A DNA stretch of 64,000 nucleotides from Massilia eburnea (lineage in GTDB: Bacteria; Pseudomonadota; Gammaproteobacteria; Burkholderiales; Burkholderiaceae_D), in assembly GCF_009720745.1 (NCBI RefSeq), contig NZ_WNKX01000023.1, positions 1 to 64,000 on the forward strand, given 5' to 3'. The notes beneath the pieces are model-generated. The model worked only from the letters and a program-made list of their open reading frames with translations, had not been told where the DNA came from and did no database searches. Position 1 is the stretch's first letter. The number at the start of each line of letters is the position of its first letter. Below, in pieces: positions 42,321 through 50,182 of the stretch. A program made the position numbers and the translations under genes.

Positions 42321-43412
42321 TCAAGGCAAAGGCAATAAGATTCTGAAGTCCGTTTGACCAGGCCTGCTTTCGCATTCGATCACGCCCATATGCTGCTGCA
42401 CGAAAGTTTGCGCCAGCGTCAGTCCCAGGCCGCTGCCGCCATCCCTGCCCGACACCAGCGGGTAGAAGATACGGTCGCGGATCTGGGGCGGGATGCCCGG
42501 TCCGTTATCGATGATATGCAAATCTAATGCCAGCTGATAACGCACCTTCGCCAGCGTGGTCTGGCGCGCCACGCGGGTGCGGAAAATGATCTCGGCATCG
42601 CCGCATTCGATGCGTGCCGCCAGCGCTTGCGCCGCATTGTGGGCGATGTTCAGCACCGTCTGGATCAACTGCTCCTTGTCGCCGCGGAATTCGGGGATGG
42701 AGGCGTCGTAATCGCGGCGGATGGTCAGCCCGACCGGGAATTCGGCCAGGATCAGGCTGCGCACCCGCTCCAGCACTTCGTGGATGTTGACGTCGCCCAC
42801 GATATGCGGCCGCCGGTGCGGCGCCAGCAGGCGATCCACCAGCGTTTGCAGGCGGTCCGCTTCCTTGATGATGACCTGGGTGTACTCGCGCAGCTGCGTC
42901 AGGTGCAGCGGCGGCAGCTCCATTTCCAGCAGCTGTGCCGCGCCGCGGATGCCGCCCAGCGGATTCTTGATCTCGTGCGCCAGGTTGCGGATCAGCTCCT
43001 TGTTGACCTGGCTCTGGTCCATCAGGCGCTCTTCGCGGTCCTGCTTCATCTGCTGCACAATTTCGCGCAGCTCGATCATCACCGCGCCGTCAGGCTCGTC
43101 CAGCGCGCTGGCGATAATGTGTACGTGCAGCGCCTCGCGGCCGGCGCGTTCCAGCACCAGCTCTTGCCGCACATCGGCGAATTTATGTTCGCGCGCTTGC
43201 GCGATGATGTTGTCCAGCTCGAGCGGCGCCGCGAACAGGCCGCCCAGCGGCTGGCGCGCCAGCGCTTTCAGCGACGATTCCAGCAGGTTCTCGCCGGCGG
43301 CGTTGACGTACAGGATATGGCCGCCGCCATCAACGATGACAACGGCCGATGCCAGCAGGTCCAGCCCTGCCAGTTCAGCGGGCCGGATGCTGCCAGGGCT
43401 GTCTGGGTTCAT
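42321..43412 (-). CDS. ntrB: Nitrogen sensor kinase NtrB
   Basis: 363-residue soluble kinase that phosphorylates NtrC when nitrogen is limiting and, with PII, dephosphorylates it. It has an N-terminal PAS domain (about 15-120), His146 in NLAHEIKNPLGG, then NIAHNAAQAL, DNGPGIPPQI and GGSGLGLTLAQ. No transmembrane segment, as expected for NtrB. Its ATG overlaps the stop of the DUF4124 gene as ATGA, and ntrC follows after 9 nt. Confidence 0.96.
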   Translation of the reverse strand: MNPDSPGSIRPAELAGLDLLASAVVIVDGGGHILYVNAAGENLLESSLKALARQPLGGLFAAPLELDNIIAQAREHKFADVRQELVLERAGREALHVHIIASALDEPDGAVMIELREIVQQMKQDREERLMDQSQVNKELIRNLAHEIKNPLGGIRGAAQLLEMELPPLHLTQLREYTQVIIKEADRLQTLVDRLLAPHRRPHIVGDVNIHEVLERVRSLILAEFPVGLTIRRDYDASIPEFRGDKEQLIQTVLNIAHNAAQALAARIECGDAEIIFRTRVARQTTLAKVRYQLALDLHIIDNGPGIPPQIRDRIFYPLVSGRDGGSGLGLTLAQTFVQQHMGVIECESRPGQTDFRILLPLP

Positions 43413-43894
43413 TTTATATTGGCAAGCTCGCGCTTCAGCGCTTCCACGTTCGATTCCGTACGCGCGATGCTGTCCTTCAGGCCAGCTACGCGCTCCTGGT
43501 ACTTGGCGGCGTTGCGCTCGTCGGCACGGCGTTCAGGCTCGCCGTTGTTGAATTCCTTGCGTAAATCCGCCAGCTTACGGCTTTCGGTGTTGAGCTCGTC
43601 GGTCAGGATGGCGCGGCGGTCCGCATCGCGGGCCTTCTGCTCCGAACTGTCCACGCGCGGGAAGTTGGCGGGCGCCACCGCAGGTGCTGCGGGGGTACCG
43701 CCGCCGCGGTGCGTACCCGGCGCGGGAATGGAGGCGCCTGGCAGGTCCAGCGGCTTGCAATTCTTCCCCTTGCGGGAATCGGTCAGTTCCTTGCGGCCTT
43801 CGGCATCCACGCAGAGAAAGATTTGCTGCGCCTGCGCTGCGCCACTCAGGGCCAGCAGCGCCAGCCCTTGAAATACGAGAGTGCGAGTGTTCAT
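43409..43894 (-). CDS. DUF4124-type exported protein with coiled coil
   Basis: 161-residue protein with a signal peptide (MNTRTLVFQGLALLALSGAAQA/Q split near residue 22). Then comes a DUF4124-like segment (IFLCVDAEGRKELTDSRKG, with Cys residues), a Pro/Ala-rich linker, and a charged coiled-coil region from about residue 95 to the end. The ATG at 43894 was preferred to one six codons upstream because it gives the proper signal peptide. It stands between glnA and ntrB, overlapping the ntrB start by 4 nt, a frequent betaproteobacterial arrangement. A role in nitrogen control is not established. Confidence 0.82.
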   Translation of the reverse strand: MNTRTLVFQGLALLALSGAAQAQQIFLCVDAEGRKELTDSRKGKNCKPLDLPGASIPAPGTHRGGGTPAAPAVAPANFPRVDSSEQKARDADRRAILTDELNTESRKLADLRKEFNNGEPERRADERNAAKYQERVAGLKDSIARTESNVEALKRELANIK

Positions 43895-43914
43895 GCCCCG
43901 ACTATACAACATCC

Positions 43915-43953
43915 GAAAAAAAACGCGAGGAAAGCAAACTGCCCACCTCGCGC
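43915..43953 (-). terminator. Rho-independent terminator after glnA
   Basis: On the minus strand CGCGAGG, a 15-nt loop, CCTCGCG, and eight T. It lies 40 nt past the glnA stop and would limit read-through into DUF4124-ntrBC, so those genes may also receive partial read-through or use their own promoter. Confidence 0.82.
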
Positions 43954-43992
43954 TTTTGTTGACTGCCAGTTAATCCCGGCAATCGTCCCTGA

Positions 43993-45408
43993 TTACAGGG
44001 AGTAGTACATGTCGAACTCGACCGGGTGAGTGGTCTGGCGCATGCGGGTCACTTCGGTCATCTTCAGTTCGATGTAGGCATCGATCATGGAATCGGTGAA
44101 GACACCGCCGCGGGTCAGGAACTCACGGTCTTTGTTCAGGTGATCCAGGGCTTCTTCCAGCGATGCGCAGACGGTTGGGATCAGTGCATCTTCTTCTGGT
44201 GGCAGGTGGTACAGGTCTTTGGACGCTGCTTCGCCTGGGTGGATCTTGTTCTGCACGCCGTCCAGGCCGGCCATCATCAGTGCAGCGAAGCACAGGTATG
44301 GGTTGGCCAGCGGGTCCGGGAAGCGGGTTTCGATACGGCGGCCTTTTGGATTGGCCACGTGTGGAATACGGATCGAAGCCGAACGGTTACGTGCGGAGTA
44401 AGCCAGTTTCACTGGCGCTTCGTAGCCTGGAACCAGACGCTTGTACGAGTTGGTGCCTGGGTTGGTGATCGCGTTCAGTGCCTTGGCGTGCTTGATGATG
44501 CCGCCGATGTAGTACAGGGCGAAATCGGACAGGCCGGCATAGCCGTCGCCTGCGAACAGGTTCTTGCCGTCTTTCCAGATCGACTGGTGCACGTGCATGC
44601 CGGAACCGTTGTCGCCAACGACTGGCTTAGGCATGAAGGTAGCGGTCTTGCCGTAGGAGTGAGCCACGTTCCAGACGATGTACTTCAGGTTCTGGGTCCA
44701 GTCGGCGCGCTCAACCAGGGTCGAGAACTTGGTGCCGATTTCGTTCTGGCCAGCGCCAGCCACTTCGTGGTGGTGCACTTCGACCGGGATGCCCATCGAT
44801 TCCAGGATCAGGCACATTTCGGAACGCATGTCCTGGAAGGAGTCGACTGGAGGCACTGGGAAGTAGCCGCCCTTCACGGTTGGACGGTGGCCGGAGTTGC
44901 CGCCGTCGATGTCCTTGTCGGTCGACCAGGAAGCTTCATCGGAGTCGATCTTGACCATGGCGCCGGACATGTCGATCTTCCACTTCACGGAGTCGAAGAT
45001 GAAGAATTCTGGCTCTGGGCCGAAGTAGGCGGTGTCGCCCAGGCCGGAGGATTTCAGGTAGGCTTCAGCGCGCTTGGCGATGGAGCGTGGGTCGCGGTCG
45101 TAGCCCTTGCCGTCCGACGGTTCGATCACGTCGCACTGCATGAACAGGGTGGTTTCTTCGAAGAATGGGTCGATATTGGCGGTCGATGGATCCGGCAGCA
45201 GGATCATGTCCGAAGCTTCAATACCTTTCCAGCCAGCGATGGAGGAACCGTCGAAGGCGTGGCCAGATTCGAATTTGTCGATGTCGAAATGGGACACAGG
45301 CACGGTTACGTGCTGTTCCTTACCACGGGTATCGGCGAAACGGAAGTCCACGAATTTGACTTCGTGCTCTTGTACCATCTTCAGAACGTCTGCGGCGGTC
45401 AGTGCCAT
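43993..45408 (-). CDS. glnA: Glutamine synthetase, type I
   Basis: Central nitrogen-assimilation enzyme, a dodecamer of 471-residue subunits (normal GSI length) that makes glutamine from glutamate, ammonia and ATP. Blocks include DGSSIAGWKGIEASDMILLPD, EPEFFIFD, GSGMHVHQS, NRSASIRIP and the adenylylation site DLYHLPPEE with Tyr400, the residue GlnE would modify. AGGAGA precedes the ATG. Upstream are a sigma54-type promoter and three NtrC-like sites, so it is expected to be induced under nitrogen limitation. DUF4124, ntrB and ntrC follow on the same strand beyond a terminator. Confidence 0.98.
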   Translation of the reverse strand: MALTAADVLKMVQEHEVKFVDFRFADTRGKEQHVTVPVSHFDIDKFESGHAFDGSSIAGWKGIEASDMILLPDPSTANIDPFFEETTLFMQCDVIEPSDGKGYDRDPRSIAKRAEAYLKSSGLGDTAYFGPEPEFFIFDSVKWKIDMSGAMVKIDSDEASWSTDKDIDGGNSGHRPTVKGGYFPVPPVDSFQDMRSEMCLILESMGIPVEVHHHEVAGAGQNEIGTKFSTLVERADWTQNLKYIVWNVAHSYGKTATFMPKPVVGDNGSGMHVHQSIWKDGKNLFAGDGYAGLSDFALYYIGGIIKHAKALNAITNPGTNSYKRLVPGYEAPVKLAYSARNRSASIRIPHVANPKGRRIETRFPDPLANPYLCFAALMMAGLDGVQNKIHPGEAASKDLYHLPPEEDALIPTVCASLEEALDHLNKDREFLTRGGVFTDSMIDAYIELKMTEVTRMRQTTHPVEFDMYYSL

Positions 45409-45474
45409 TACATATCTCCTAAGTGAAAAAACTGCCGCGACCTCTTGGGTGCGGCGAACGCTGATGGTACATTA

Positions 45475-45490
45475 AGCAGATATCATGCCA
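45475..45490 (-). promoter_or_regulatory. Sigma54 promoter of glnA
   Basis: On the minus strand TGGCATGATATCTGCT. GG and GC are separated by exactly 10 nt, the invariant spacing of -24/-12 promoters. The transcription start is predicted near 45465, about 57 nt before the ATG. Confidence 0.78.
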
Positions 45491-45520
45491 GCAAAATTAC
45501 CAGTAGCAACACATAAAAGC

Positions 45521-45605
45521 CGCACCATGCGGGTGCGTTTACCAATTATCGCACCGTTATGGTGCATATTTGCACCAATGCATGCCTATGCATCGTCGTG
45601 GTGCA
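45521..45605. promoter_or_regulatory. Three NtrC-like enhancer sites between glnA and the rhodanese gene
   Basis: Each is a 17-bp dyad of the form YGCACC-N5-GGTGCR: CGCACCATGCGGGTGCG at 45521-45537, CGCACCGTTATGGTGCA at 45550-45566, and the imperfect TGCATCGTCGTGGTGCA at 45589-45605. They lie about 64, 93 and 132 nt upstream of the predicted glnA start, typical enhancer distances. The third lies only 21 nt before the rhodanese start codon. Confidence 0.8.
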
Positions 45606-45625
45606 GTGATGATAAAGGAAATACC

Positions 45626-46087
45626 ATGGGTAACAATGCCGAAATCCTCGACCGTGCACGCAAACGCGACACTTCCCTGCCCTACGCCGGTGCGGTGACC
45701 CCGCAAGAGGCGTTTGAGCTGCTCAAAGGCGATCCGCACGTGCGGCTGGTGGACGTGCGCACGAATGCCGAGCGTGATTGGGTGGGGCGCGTTGCGATTG
45801 CGTCTGAGCAGCACCATGCGGCGCAGTGGAATGTGTATCCGGGCGGGACGCCGAATCCTGATTTCCTGGGGCAGCTGGCGGCGGCGGTGCCGGGCAAGGA
45901 TACAGTGATCGTATTCCTGTGCCGTTCCGGTGTCCGCTCGCGCCACGCGGCCAAGGCGGCCACCGAGGCAGGTTATACCCAGTGCTATGACATCCTGGAG
46001 GGGTTTGAGGGGGATAAGGATGCCAACGGCCATCGCAAGAACGTTGGCGGCTGGTGCAAGGCCGGCCTGCCGTGGGCGGGTGCCTGA
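45626..46087 (+). CDS. Rhodanese-like domain protein
   Basis: 153-residue single-domain rhodanese (sulfur-carrier/sulfurtransferase fold). It has LVDVRTNAERDWVG at about 41-54 and the active-site loop CRSGVRS with Cys99, then NVGGWCKAGLPW near the end. Length is typical of the glnA-linked rhodaneses of betaproteobacteria. The ATG at 45626 has AAAGGA 7 nt upstream; an open frame reaches back to 45485 but runs through the NtrC sites and is not expected to be translated. It is divergent from glnA. The stop codon TGA is followed directly by a palindromic repeat and then a terminator. Confidence 0.92.
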   Translation: MGNNAEILDRARKRDTSLPYAGAVTPQEAFELLKGDPHVRLVDVRTNAERDWVGRVAIASEQHHAAQWNVYPGGTPNPDFLGQLAAAVPGKDTVIVFLCRSGVRSRHAAKAATEAGYTQCYDILEGFEGDKDANGHRKNVGGWCKAGLPWAGA

Positions 46088-46126
46088 ACCGGTAAACCTG
46101 GGTCTGACCCAAGGGTCAGACCCAGT
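46088..46126 (+). repeat. GGGTCTGACCC palindromic repeat, copy A
   Basis: ACCGGTAAAC then CTGGGTCTGACCC, AA, GGGTCAGACCCAG: a perfect 13-bp inverted repeat with a 2-nt centre. It begins at the first base after the rhodanese stop codon. It is in inverted orientation to copy B at 46212-46254. Confidence 0.92.
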
Positions 46127-46135
46127 CTGCTCGCC

Positions 46136-46159
46136 TGACACCGGGCGGGTGTCGTTTTT
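46136..46159 (+). terminator. Terminator of the rhodanese gene
   Basis: GACACC, loop of five, GGTGTC, then G and five T. It sits between the two palindromic repeat copies. Confidence 0.7.
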
Positions 46160-46211
46160 GACTTTCGACGAAGATCAACGTCGCACAACCGCCCCCCGGC
46201 CGCGAGACCGT

Positions 46212-46254
46212 ACTGGGTCAGACCCTTGGGTCTGACCCAGCTTTACCGGGTTTA
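46212..46254 (-). repeat. GGGTCTGACCC palindromic repeat, copy B
   Basis: It has the same 13-bp inverted-repeat core as copy A, inverted, followed by the flank TTTACCGGGTTTAA (read on the plus strand as CTTTACCGGGTTTA). Its outer end provides the TAA stop codon of receptor 6 (46252-46254). Confidence 0.92.
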
Positions 46255-48723
46255 AAGCGCGTAATTCAGGCGCGCATAGACAAACCGCCCACTCCGCCCG
46301 AACGGCGAATAGTTGGAAAACGGCGCATTCCCCGTCGAATTGAGCGCAGCCGGGAACGGATCGGGATACTGGTCAAACAAGTTCTCCGCTCCAAGCGCCG
46401 CCGTCAAGCGCTGGGTGATCTTGTAGCGTCCCTCAATGTCCACCAGCGTCTTCGGCGTCATCCAATGGTCATTGGCCGCCGTGGTGCCAGGCTGCAGCAC
46501 CTTGCCGTAACGCGTCGCGCGCAGCGTGCCGCTCCAGGCGCCCAGCGTATGGTTCAAGCTGGCCGTGAACTTGGTTTTCGGCGTGCCATGCTCGAAGGTC
46601 AGCACATTGATGCGGTCAAACAGCGGCGGCGCCGGGTTCAGGGCCGCCAGCTGTGCCGTCACCGGCACCTTGGTCACTTCGGTCTTGGTGTAGTTGCCCG
46701 CCAGGGTGAAGTCGAAGCGGCCAAGCGTCGGCGTATTCCACGGATAGCTGGCCACCGCGTCCACCCCGCGCGTGGTGGTGTTCACGCCATTGATGAAGAA
46801 GCGTCCGCCGCCCACGCCAATGAAGCCCAGCGACGACAGGTAGTTGCGCACATTGGCTTGGGTCAGGTTCTCAGACAGCACGATGCGGTCACGGATCTTG
46901 ATCTGGAAGCCGTCCACCGTAAAGGAAGCCTTGCCAGCCTTGGCCACCGCGCCCAGAGAGAAGTTGGTCGACTTCTCCGCATCGAGTGGCTTGGCGCCCA
47001 GTGCAATGGCCGCCGGATCGCTTGGCTTGAACGTGGTGATATCGAACGGCACGCCGTTGATGAAGTTGGTCGCAGTCGAGGTGAAGTTCTGCTGTTGCGG
47101 CGACGGTGCGCGGAAGCCGTTCTGCACCGATCCGCGCAGGGCAAAGTTCGGCGTGAAGTTGTAGCGGCCAGCCAGCTTGCCCGACCAGTTGTTGCCGAAG
47201 TCGGAATAATGCTCGCCGCGCACGGCAACCGATCCGAGGAAGTTCTGGCTCAGGTTCGCTTCCAGGTCGGCATAGACCGAATAGGCCTTGCGGCTGGTAT
47301 CCGATTCATCGCTCGGACGGAAGCCGGGGAACACCTGGGCGCCGGAAGCGGTGGGCGCTCCACTCGGCAGCAGGACGCCGCCATTGCGCCAGGAATCGGG
47401 CTCGCCGGCGTGCAGCGAATAACCTTCGCGGCGCGCCTCGGCGCCGACCGCCACGTTCAACGGCGACGCCAGGCCGACTTCATACTGCTTCACGCCCGAC
47501 AGGTTAAAGGTGAGCTGGTCGTACATGAAACCGCCAGCATCGAACACCGTCTTGGACGCCGCGCCCAGCGATCGGTTCAGCGTGTTCTGGATGCTGTAAT
47601 CCATCCGGTTTTCACCGTAGCTGACAGAAGCGTCGAGATCCCAATCGCCGGCAGTCCAGGTCGCACCGAAGGCGCCGCTGAAATCGGAGACCGATGGCGC
47701 AATGATCGGCAGGAAGCCATCCGGATAAATCGCCAGCACGTTCTGGTCTTGCAGCGGACGGCGGAAGAAACCGCCAGAACGCGCATCGCGGTCCTGGTAG
47801 CTGGTCCAGCCGTACAGCTTGACCCCGCCCGCCAGGTTATAGCCGGCATTGGCGAAGAAGGTGTTCTGTGTCATCTCCGGCTCGCCATACCAGGCGTCGA
47901 AGCGGTTGAATGTCGCTTCGCGCGGGTCGAAGGCGCCGTTCACCAGGGGGTACTGCTGGCGCGTGTCCCAGCCGCCGCGTTCGGTGTGGTCCTGGCGCTT
48001 GCGCTCCAAAGCCAGCGTCAGGAAGCCGTCTGCGCCCAGCTCCATGCCCTTCCACAGGCTGAGGGTCAGGGTATTGCCGTCCGTGCGCTTACGCGAGTCG
48101 ACGGCCGTGTTCCAGGTGGCGCCCGCCGGGCCAGGCACCGGATTGAAACTGTATTCGGTATCGCGGCGGCCATAGCTGACGGTCGCTTCGCCGCCGGTGC
48201 GGTCGCTGCGCAGGCGCACGTTGATCACGCCGGCGATCGCATCGGAACCGTATTGCGCTGAGGCGCCGTCGCGCAGTACTTCAATGCTCTTCACGATGCC
48301 GGACGGGATGGTGTTCATGTCCACTGCCGCCGAACCGCGGCCGATGGTGCCGTTCAGGTTGACCAGCGAGGAAGAATGGCGGCGCTTGGAATTGACCAGC
48401 ACCAGGGTCTGGTCGGGCGCCAGGCCGCGCAAGGTGGCCGGACGGATGGTGTCCGTGCCGTCGGCCAGGCCGGGGCGCGGGAAGTTCAGGGAAGGCAGCG
48501 CCACCGACAATGCCTGGGTGATTTCCGGCACGCCGCTGTTCTTGATGGTGTCTGCGCTGATGACGTCCACCGGTGCGGTGGTGTCGAGCACGGTGCGGTT
48601 CGAAACCCGCGTACCCGTCACGACGACGGTGGCTGTTTCGCCGGCCGGCGCCTCCTGCGCCCATGCGGCATTGGTGAAAAGAGATGCGACTGCGATTGCG
48701 AGAACCTGTTTCTTTGGTGCCAT
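46252..48723 (-). CDS. TonB-dependent receptor (receptor 6)
   Basis: Outer-membrane receptor of 823 residues, smaller than the others. Start MAPKKQVLAIAV with AAGGGGC upstream; signal peptide cleaved near residue 22 (NAAWA/Q). TonB-box-like TVVVTGTRVSN, then a plug with LRGLAPDQTLVLVNSKRRH and DGASAQYGSDAIAGVINVRL. The barrel ends YARLNYAL: the last residue is Leu, not the aromatic residue usual for outer-membrane barrels. The stop codon is part of palindromic repeat copy B, so the C-terminus may have been altered by it. Ligand unknown. Codon use is less biased than in receptors 1, 2 and 4. Confidence 0.9.
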   Translation of the reverse strand: MAPKKQVLAIAVASLFTNAAWAQEAPAGETATVVVTGTRVSNRTVLDTTAPVDVISADTIKNSGVPEITQALSVALPSLNFPRPGLADGTDTIRPATLRGLAPDQTLVLVNSKRRHSSSLVNLNGTIGRGSAAVDMNTIPSGIVKSIEVLRDGASAQYGSDAIAGVINVRLRSDRTGGEATVSYGRRDTEYSFNPVPGPAGATWNTAVDSRKRTDGNTLTLSLWKGMELGADGFLTLALERKRQDHTERGGWDTRQQYPLVNGAFDPREATFNRFDAWYGEPEMTQNTFFANAGYNLAGGVKLYGWTSYQDRDARSGGFFRRPLQDQNVLAIYPDGFLPIIAPSVSDFSGAFGATWTAGDWDLDASVSYGENRMDYSIQNTLNRSLGAASKTVFDAGGFMYDQLTFNLSGVKQYEVGLASPLNVAVGAEARREGYSLHAGEPDSWRNGGVLLPSGAPTASGAQVFPGFRPSDESDTSRKAYSVYADLEANLSQNFLGSVAVRGEHYSDFGNNWSGKLAGRYNFTPNFALRGSVQNGFRAPSPQQQNFTSTATNFINGVPFDITTFKPSDPAAIALGAKPLDAEKSTNFSLGAVAKAGKASFTVDGFQIKIRDRIVLSENLTQANVRNYLSSLGFIGVGGGRFFINGVNTTTRGVDAVASYPWNTPTLGRFDFTLAGNYTKTEVTKVPVTAQLAALNPAPPLFDRINVLTFEHGTPKTKFTASLNHTLGAWSGTLRATRYGKVLQPGTTAANDHWMTPKTLVDIEGRYKITQRLTAALGAENLFDQYPDPFPAALNSTGNAPFSNYSPFGRSGRFVYARLNYAL

Positions 48724-48821
48724 AGTTGCCCCTTATCGATTAAACCAGTTTCACTCCCTTGGCTTATATTTGAGGTAACTGTGAGCAACTGTCAATCGCA
48801 GTTCTCGCGAACGCAACACTT

Positions 48822-50117
48822 TTACGTGTTTGTACGTAGTTTATTGCGCACAAACTCGATGTGGTTGCGCAGGCCGTAGAACTCGTCGGCGAACGAGAGC
48901 GGGACCGTGAGGCGGTTCACGCGCTCTTCGATCTGGTCCAGACGGTGCAGCAGTTCGTCGCGCGGCTTGCCTTCGTCGACACCCTGCTCCACTGCGCGCA
49001 ACTGGCCGTACCAGCGGTAGACGCGCGAACGGATGCGCCAGACATAGATCGGCGGTACCACCTTCGACAGCGGCAAGATCAGCGCGCCGGAGGCCAGCAC
49101 CACCACCCACAGGCGGTCGAACAGGTTGGCCAGCCAGAACGGCATGTAGCGCTCCAGGAAAGGCGGCCCATCCTTGTAGAACTTGGCCGCTTCGTGCGCG
49201 ACGGGGATCTCGGTGTAGCGCGGCGACGGGAATTGGCCCTGCTGCTGGAACCACCCTGCCCCGCTGTGGATGCTGCTGGCCGCCTGCACAAACAATTCCA
49301 TGAGGGCGGGATGCAAGTCGTCGCGCGCTACCAGGGTCGCGGTCGGGGCGATCAGGTGGTAGTCGCGCGACGGCAAATCACGGCCCAGGTCGACGATCCC
49401 GCGCGGCAGCGTGACGTGGGTCAGGAATGGCAGGCGGCGCGTGTAGGCTTCGGCCTGGGTGAAGTTGAACAGCTTGATCCCGGGCGTCATCAGCAGCATC
49501 TGGATCAAGGGGTCGTCGGGGGCGGCGGCGAAGACCAGGGCGTCGATGCGCCCTTCCAGCAGTTCGACTGTGGCGGGCGTGTTTTCCAGGTCGCTCGCTG
49601 TGATGTCTTTCGGTTCGACGCCGTTGATTTGCAGGACCTGGCGGAAAAGGCGCGGCACGCCGCTGCCTTCGGGACCGAGGTTGATTTTCTTGCCCTTCAG
49701 GTGGGTCAGGCTGGTGACCGCTTTCTTTTCCCGCATGAAGAGCCATACCGGTTCGGTGAACAGGCTGCCCAGCGAGACCAGGCCTGTGCGTTCGGCTTCG
49801 GCTTCGTTGGTGGAACCGCTTTGCACGAAGGCGAAGTCGGTTTCGCCTTTGTTCAGGCGCTGCAGGTTGTCTTGCGATCCCTGGCTTTGCTGCAGGACGA
49901 CTTTGATGCCGTATTTGGCCATCACTTGCGCGTAGCGCTTGCCGATGTTTTCGTAGGCGCTGTTTTCCTGGCCGGTGGAGAGCTTGACCGTGCGCGGTGG
50001 GGTTGGGTCGATGATCCAGTAAGCGAGCGCGCAAGCGCCGGCGATTAACAGGACTGTGGGGGCGACGGAGACGAGCAGGTCGCGCAGGCTGAATTGGGTG
50101 AACTTGATGAGCTTCAT
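48822..50117 (-). CDS. TAXI-family TRAP transporter solute-binding-like membrane protein
   Basis: 431-residue protein anchored by an N-terminal helix (about 15-35). The periplasmic part is a TAXI-type binding domain (TVKLSTGQENSAYENIGKRYAQVM, ETDFAFVQSG, KINLGPEGSGVPRLFRQVL), which in the family binds glutamate or organic acids. Unlike classical TAXI proteins it has a second hydrophobic segment at about 335-360 and a cytosolic coiled C-terminal tail of about 70 residues. No TRAP permease genes are adjacent. It lies 62 nt after the PBP-like gene, with the gap filled by palindromic repeat copy C. Role unknown; it may sense rather than transport. Confidence 0.82.
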   Translation of the reverse strand: MKLIKFTQFSLRDLLVSVAPTVLLIAGACALAYWIIDPTPPRTVKLSTGQENSAYENIGKRYAQVMAKYGIKVVLQQSQGSQDNLQRLNKGETDFAFVQSGSTNEAEAERTGLVSLGSLFTEPVWLFMREKKAVTSLTHLKGKKINLGPEGSGVPRLFRQVLQINGVEPKDITASDLENTPATVELLEGRIDALVFAAAPDDPLIQMLLMTPGIKLFNFTQAEAYTRRLPFLTHVTLPRGIVDLGRDLPSRDYHLIAPTATLVARDDLHPALMELFVQAASSIHSGAGWFQQQGQFPSPRYTEIPVAHEAAKFYKDGPPFLERYMPFWLANLFDRLWVVVLASGALILPLSKVVPPIYVWRIRSRVYRWYGQLRAVEQGVDEGKPRDELLHRLDQIEERVNRLTVPLSFADEFYGLRNHIEFVRNKLRTNT

Positions 50118-50128
50118 GGCGGCATTTT

Positions 50129-50182
50129 AACCCGGTAAACCTGGGTACGACCCAAGGGTCGGACCCAGATTTACCGGGTTTA
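50129..50182. repeat. GGGTCTGACCC-family palindromic repeat, copy C (full-length)
   Basis: The longest copy: arms of 25 nt (AACCCGGTAAAC, CTGGGTACGACCC and their complements) match at 23 positions around an AA centre. It fills almost the whole gap between the PBP-like gene and the TAXI gene. Its right end (50180-50182) supplies the TAA stop of the PBP-like gene. Confidence 0.92.

Noticed and set aside
45561..45576. Second sigma54 promoter (TGGTGCATATTTGCA) facing the rhodanese gene
   Set aside because: The spacing between GG and GC is 9, not 10, and the bases belong to an NtrC-like site, so a promoter there is unlikely.
45485..45625. N-terminal extension of the rhodanese back to 45485
   Set aside because: It would translate through the sigma54 promoter edge and all three NtrC sites; the internal ATG at 45626 has a good ribosome site and gives the normal length.
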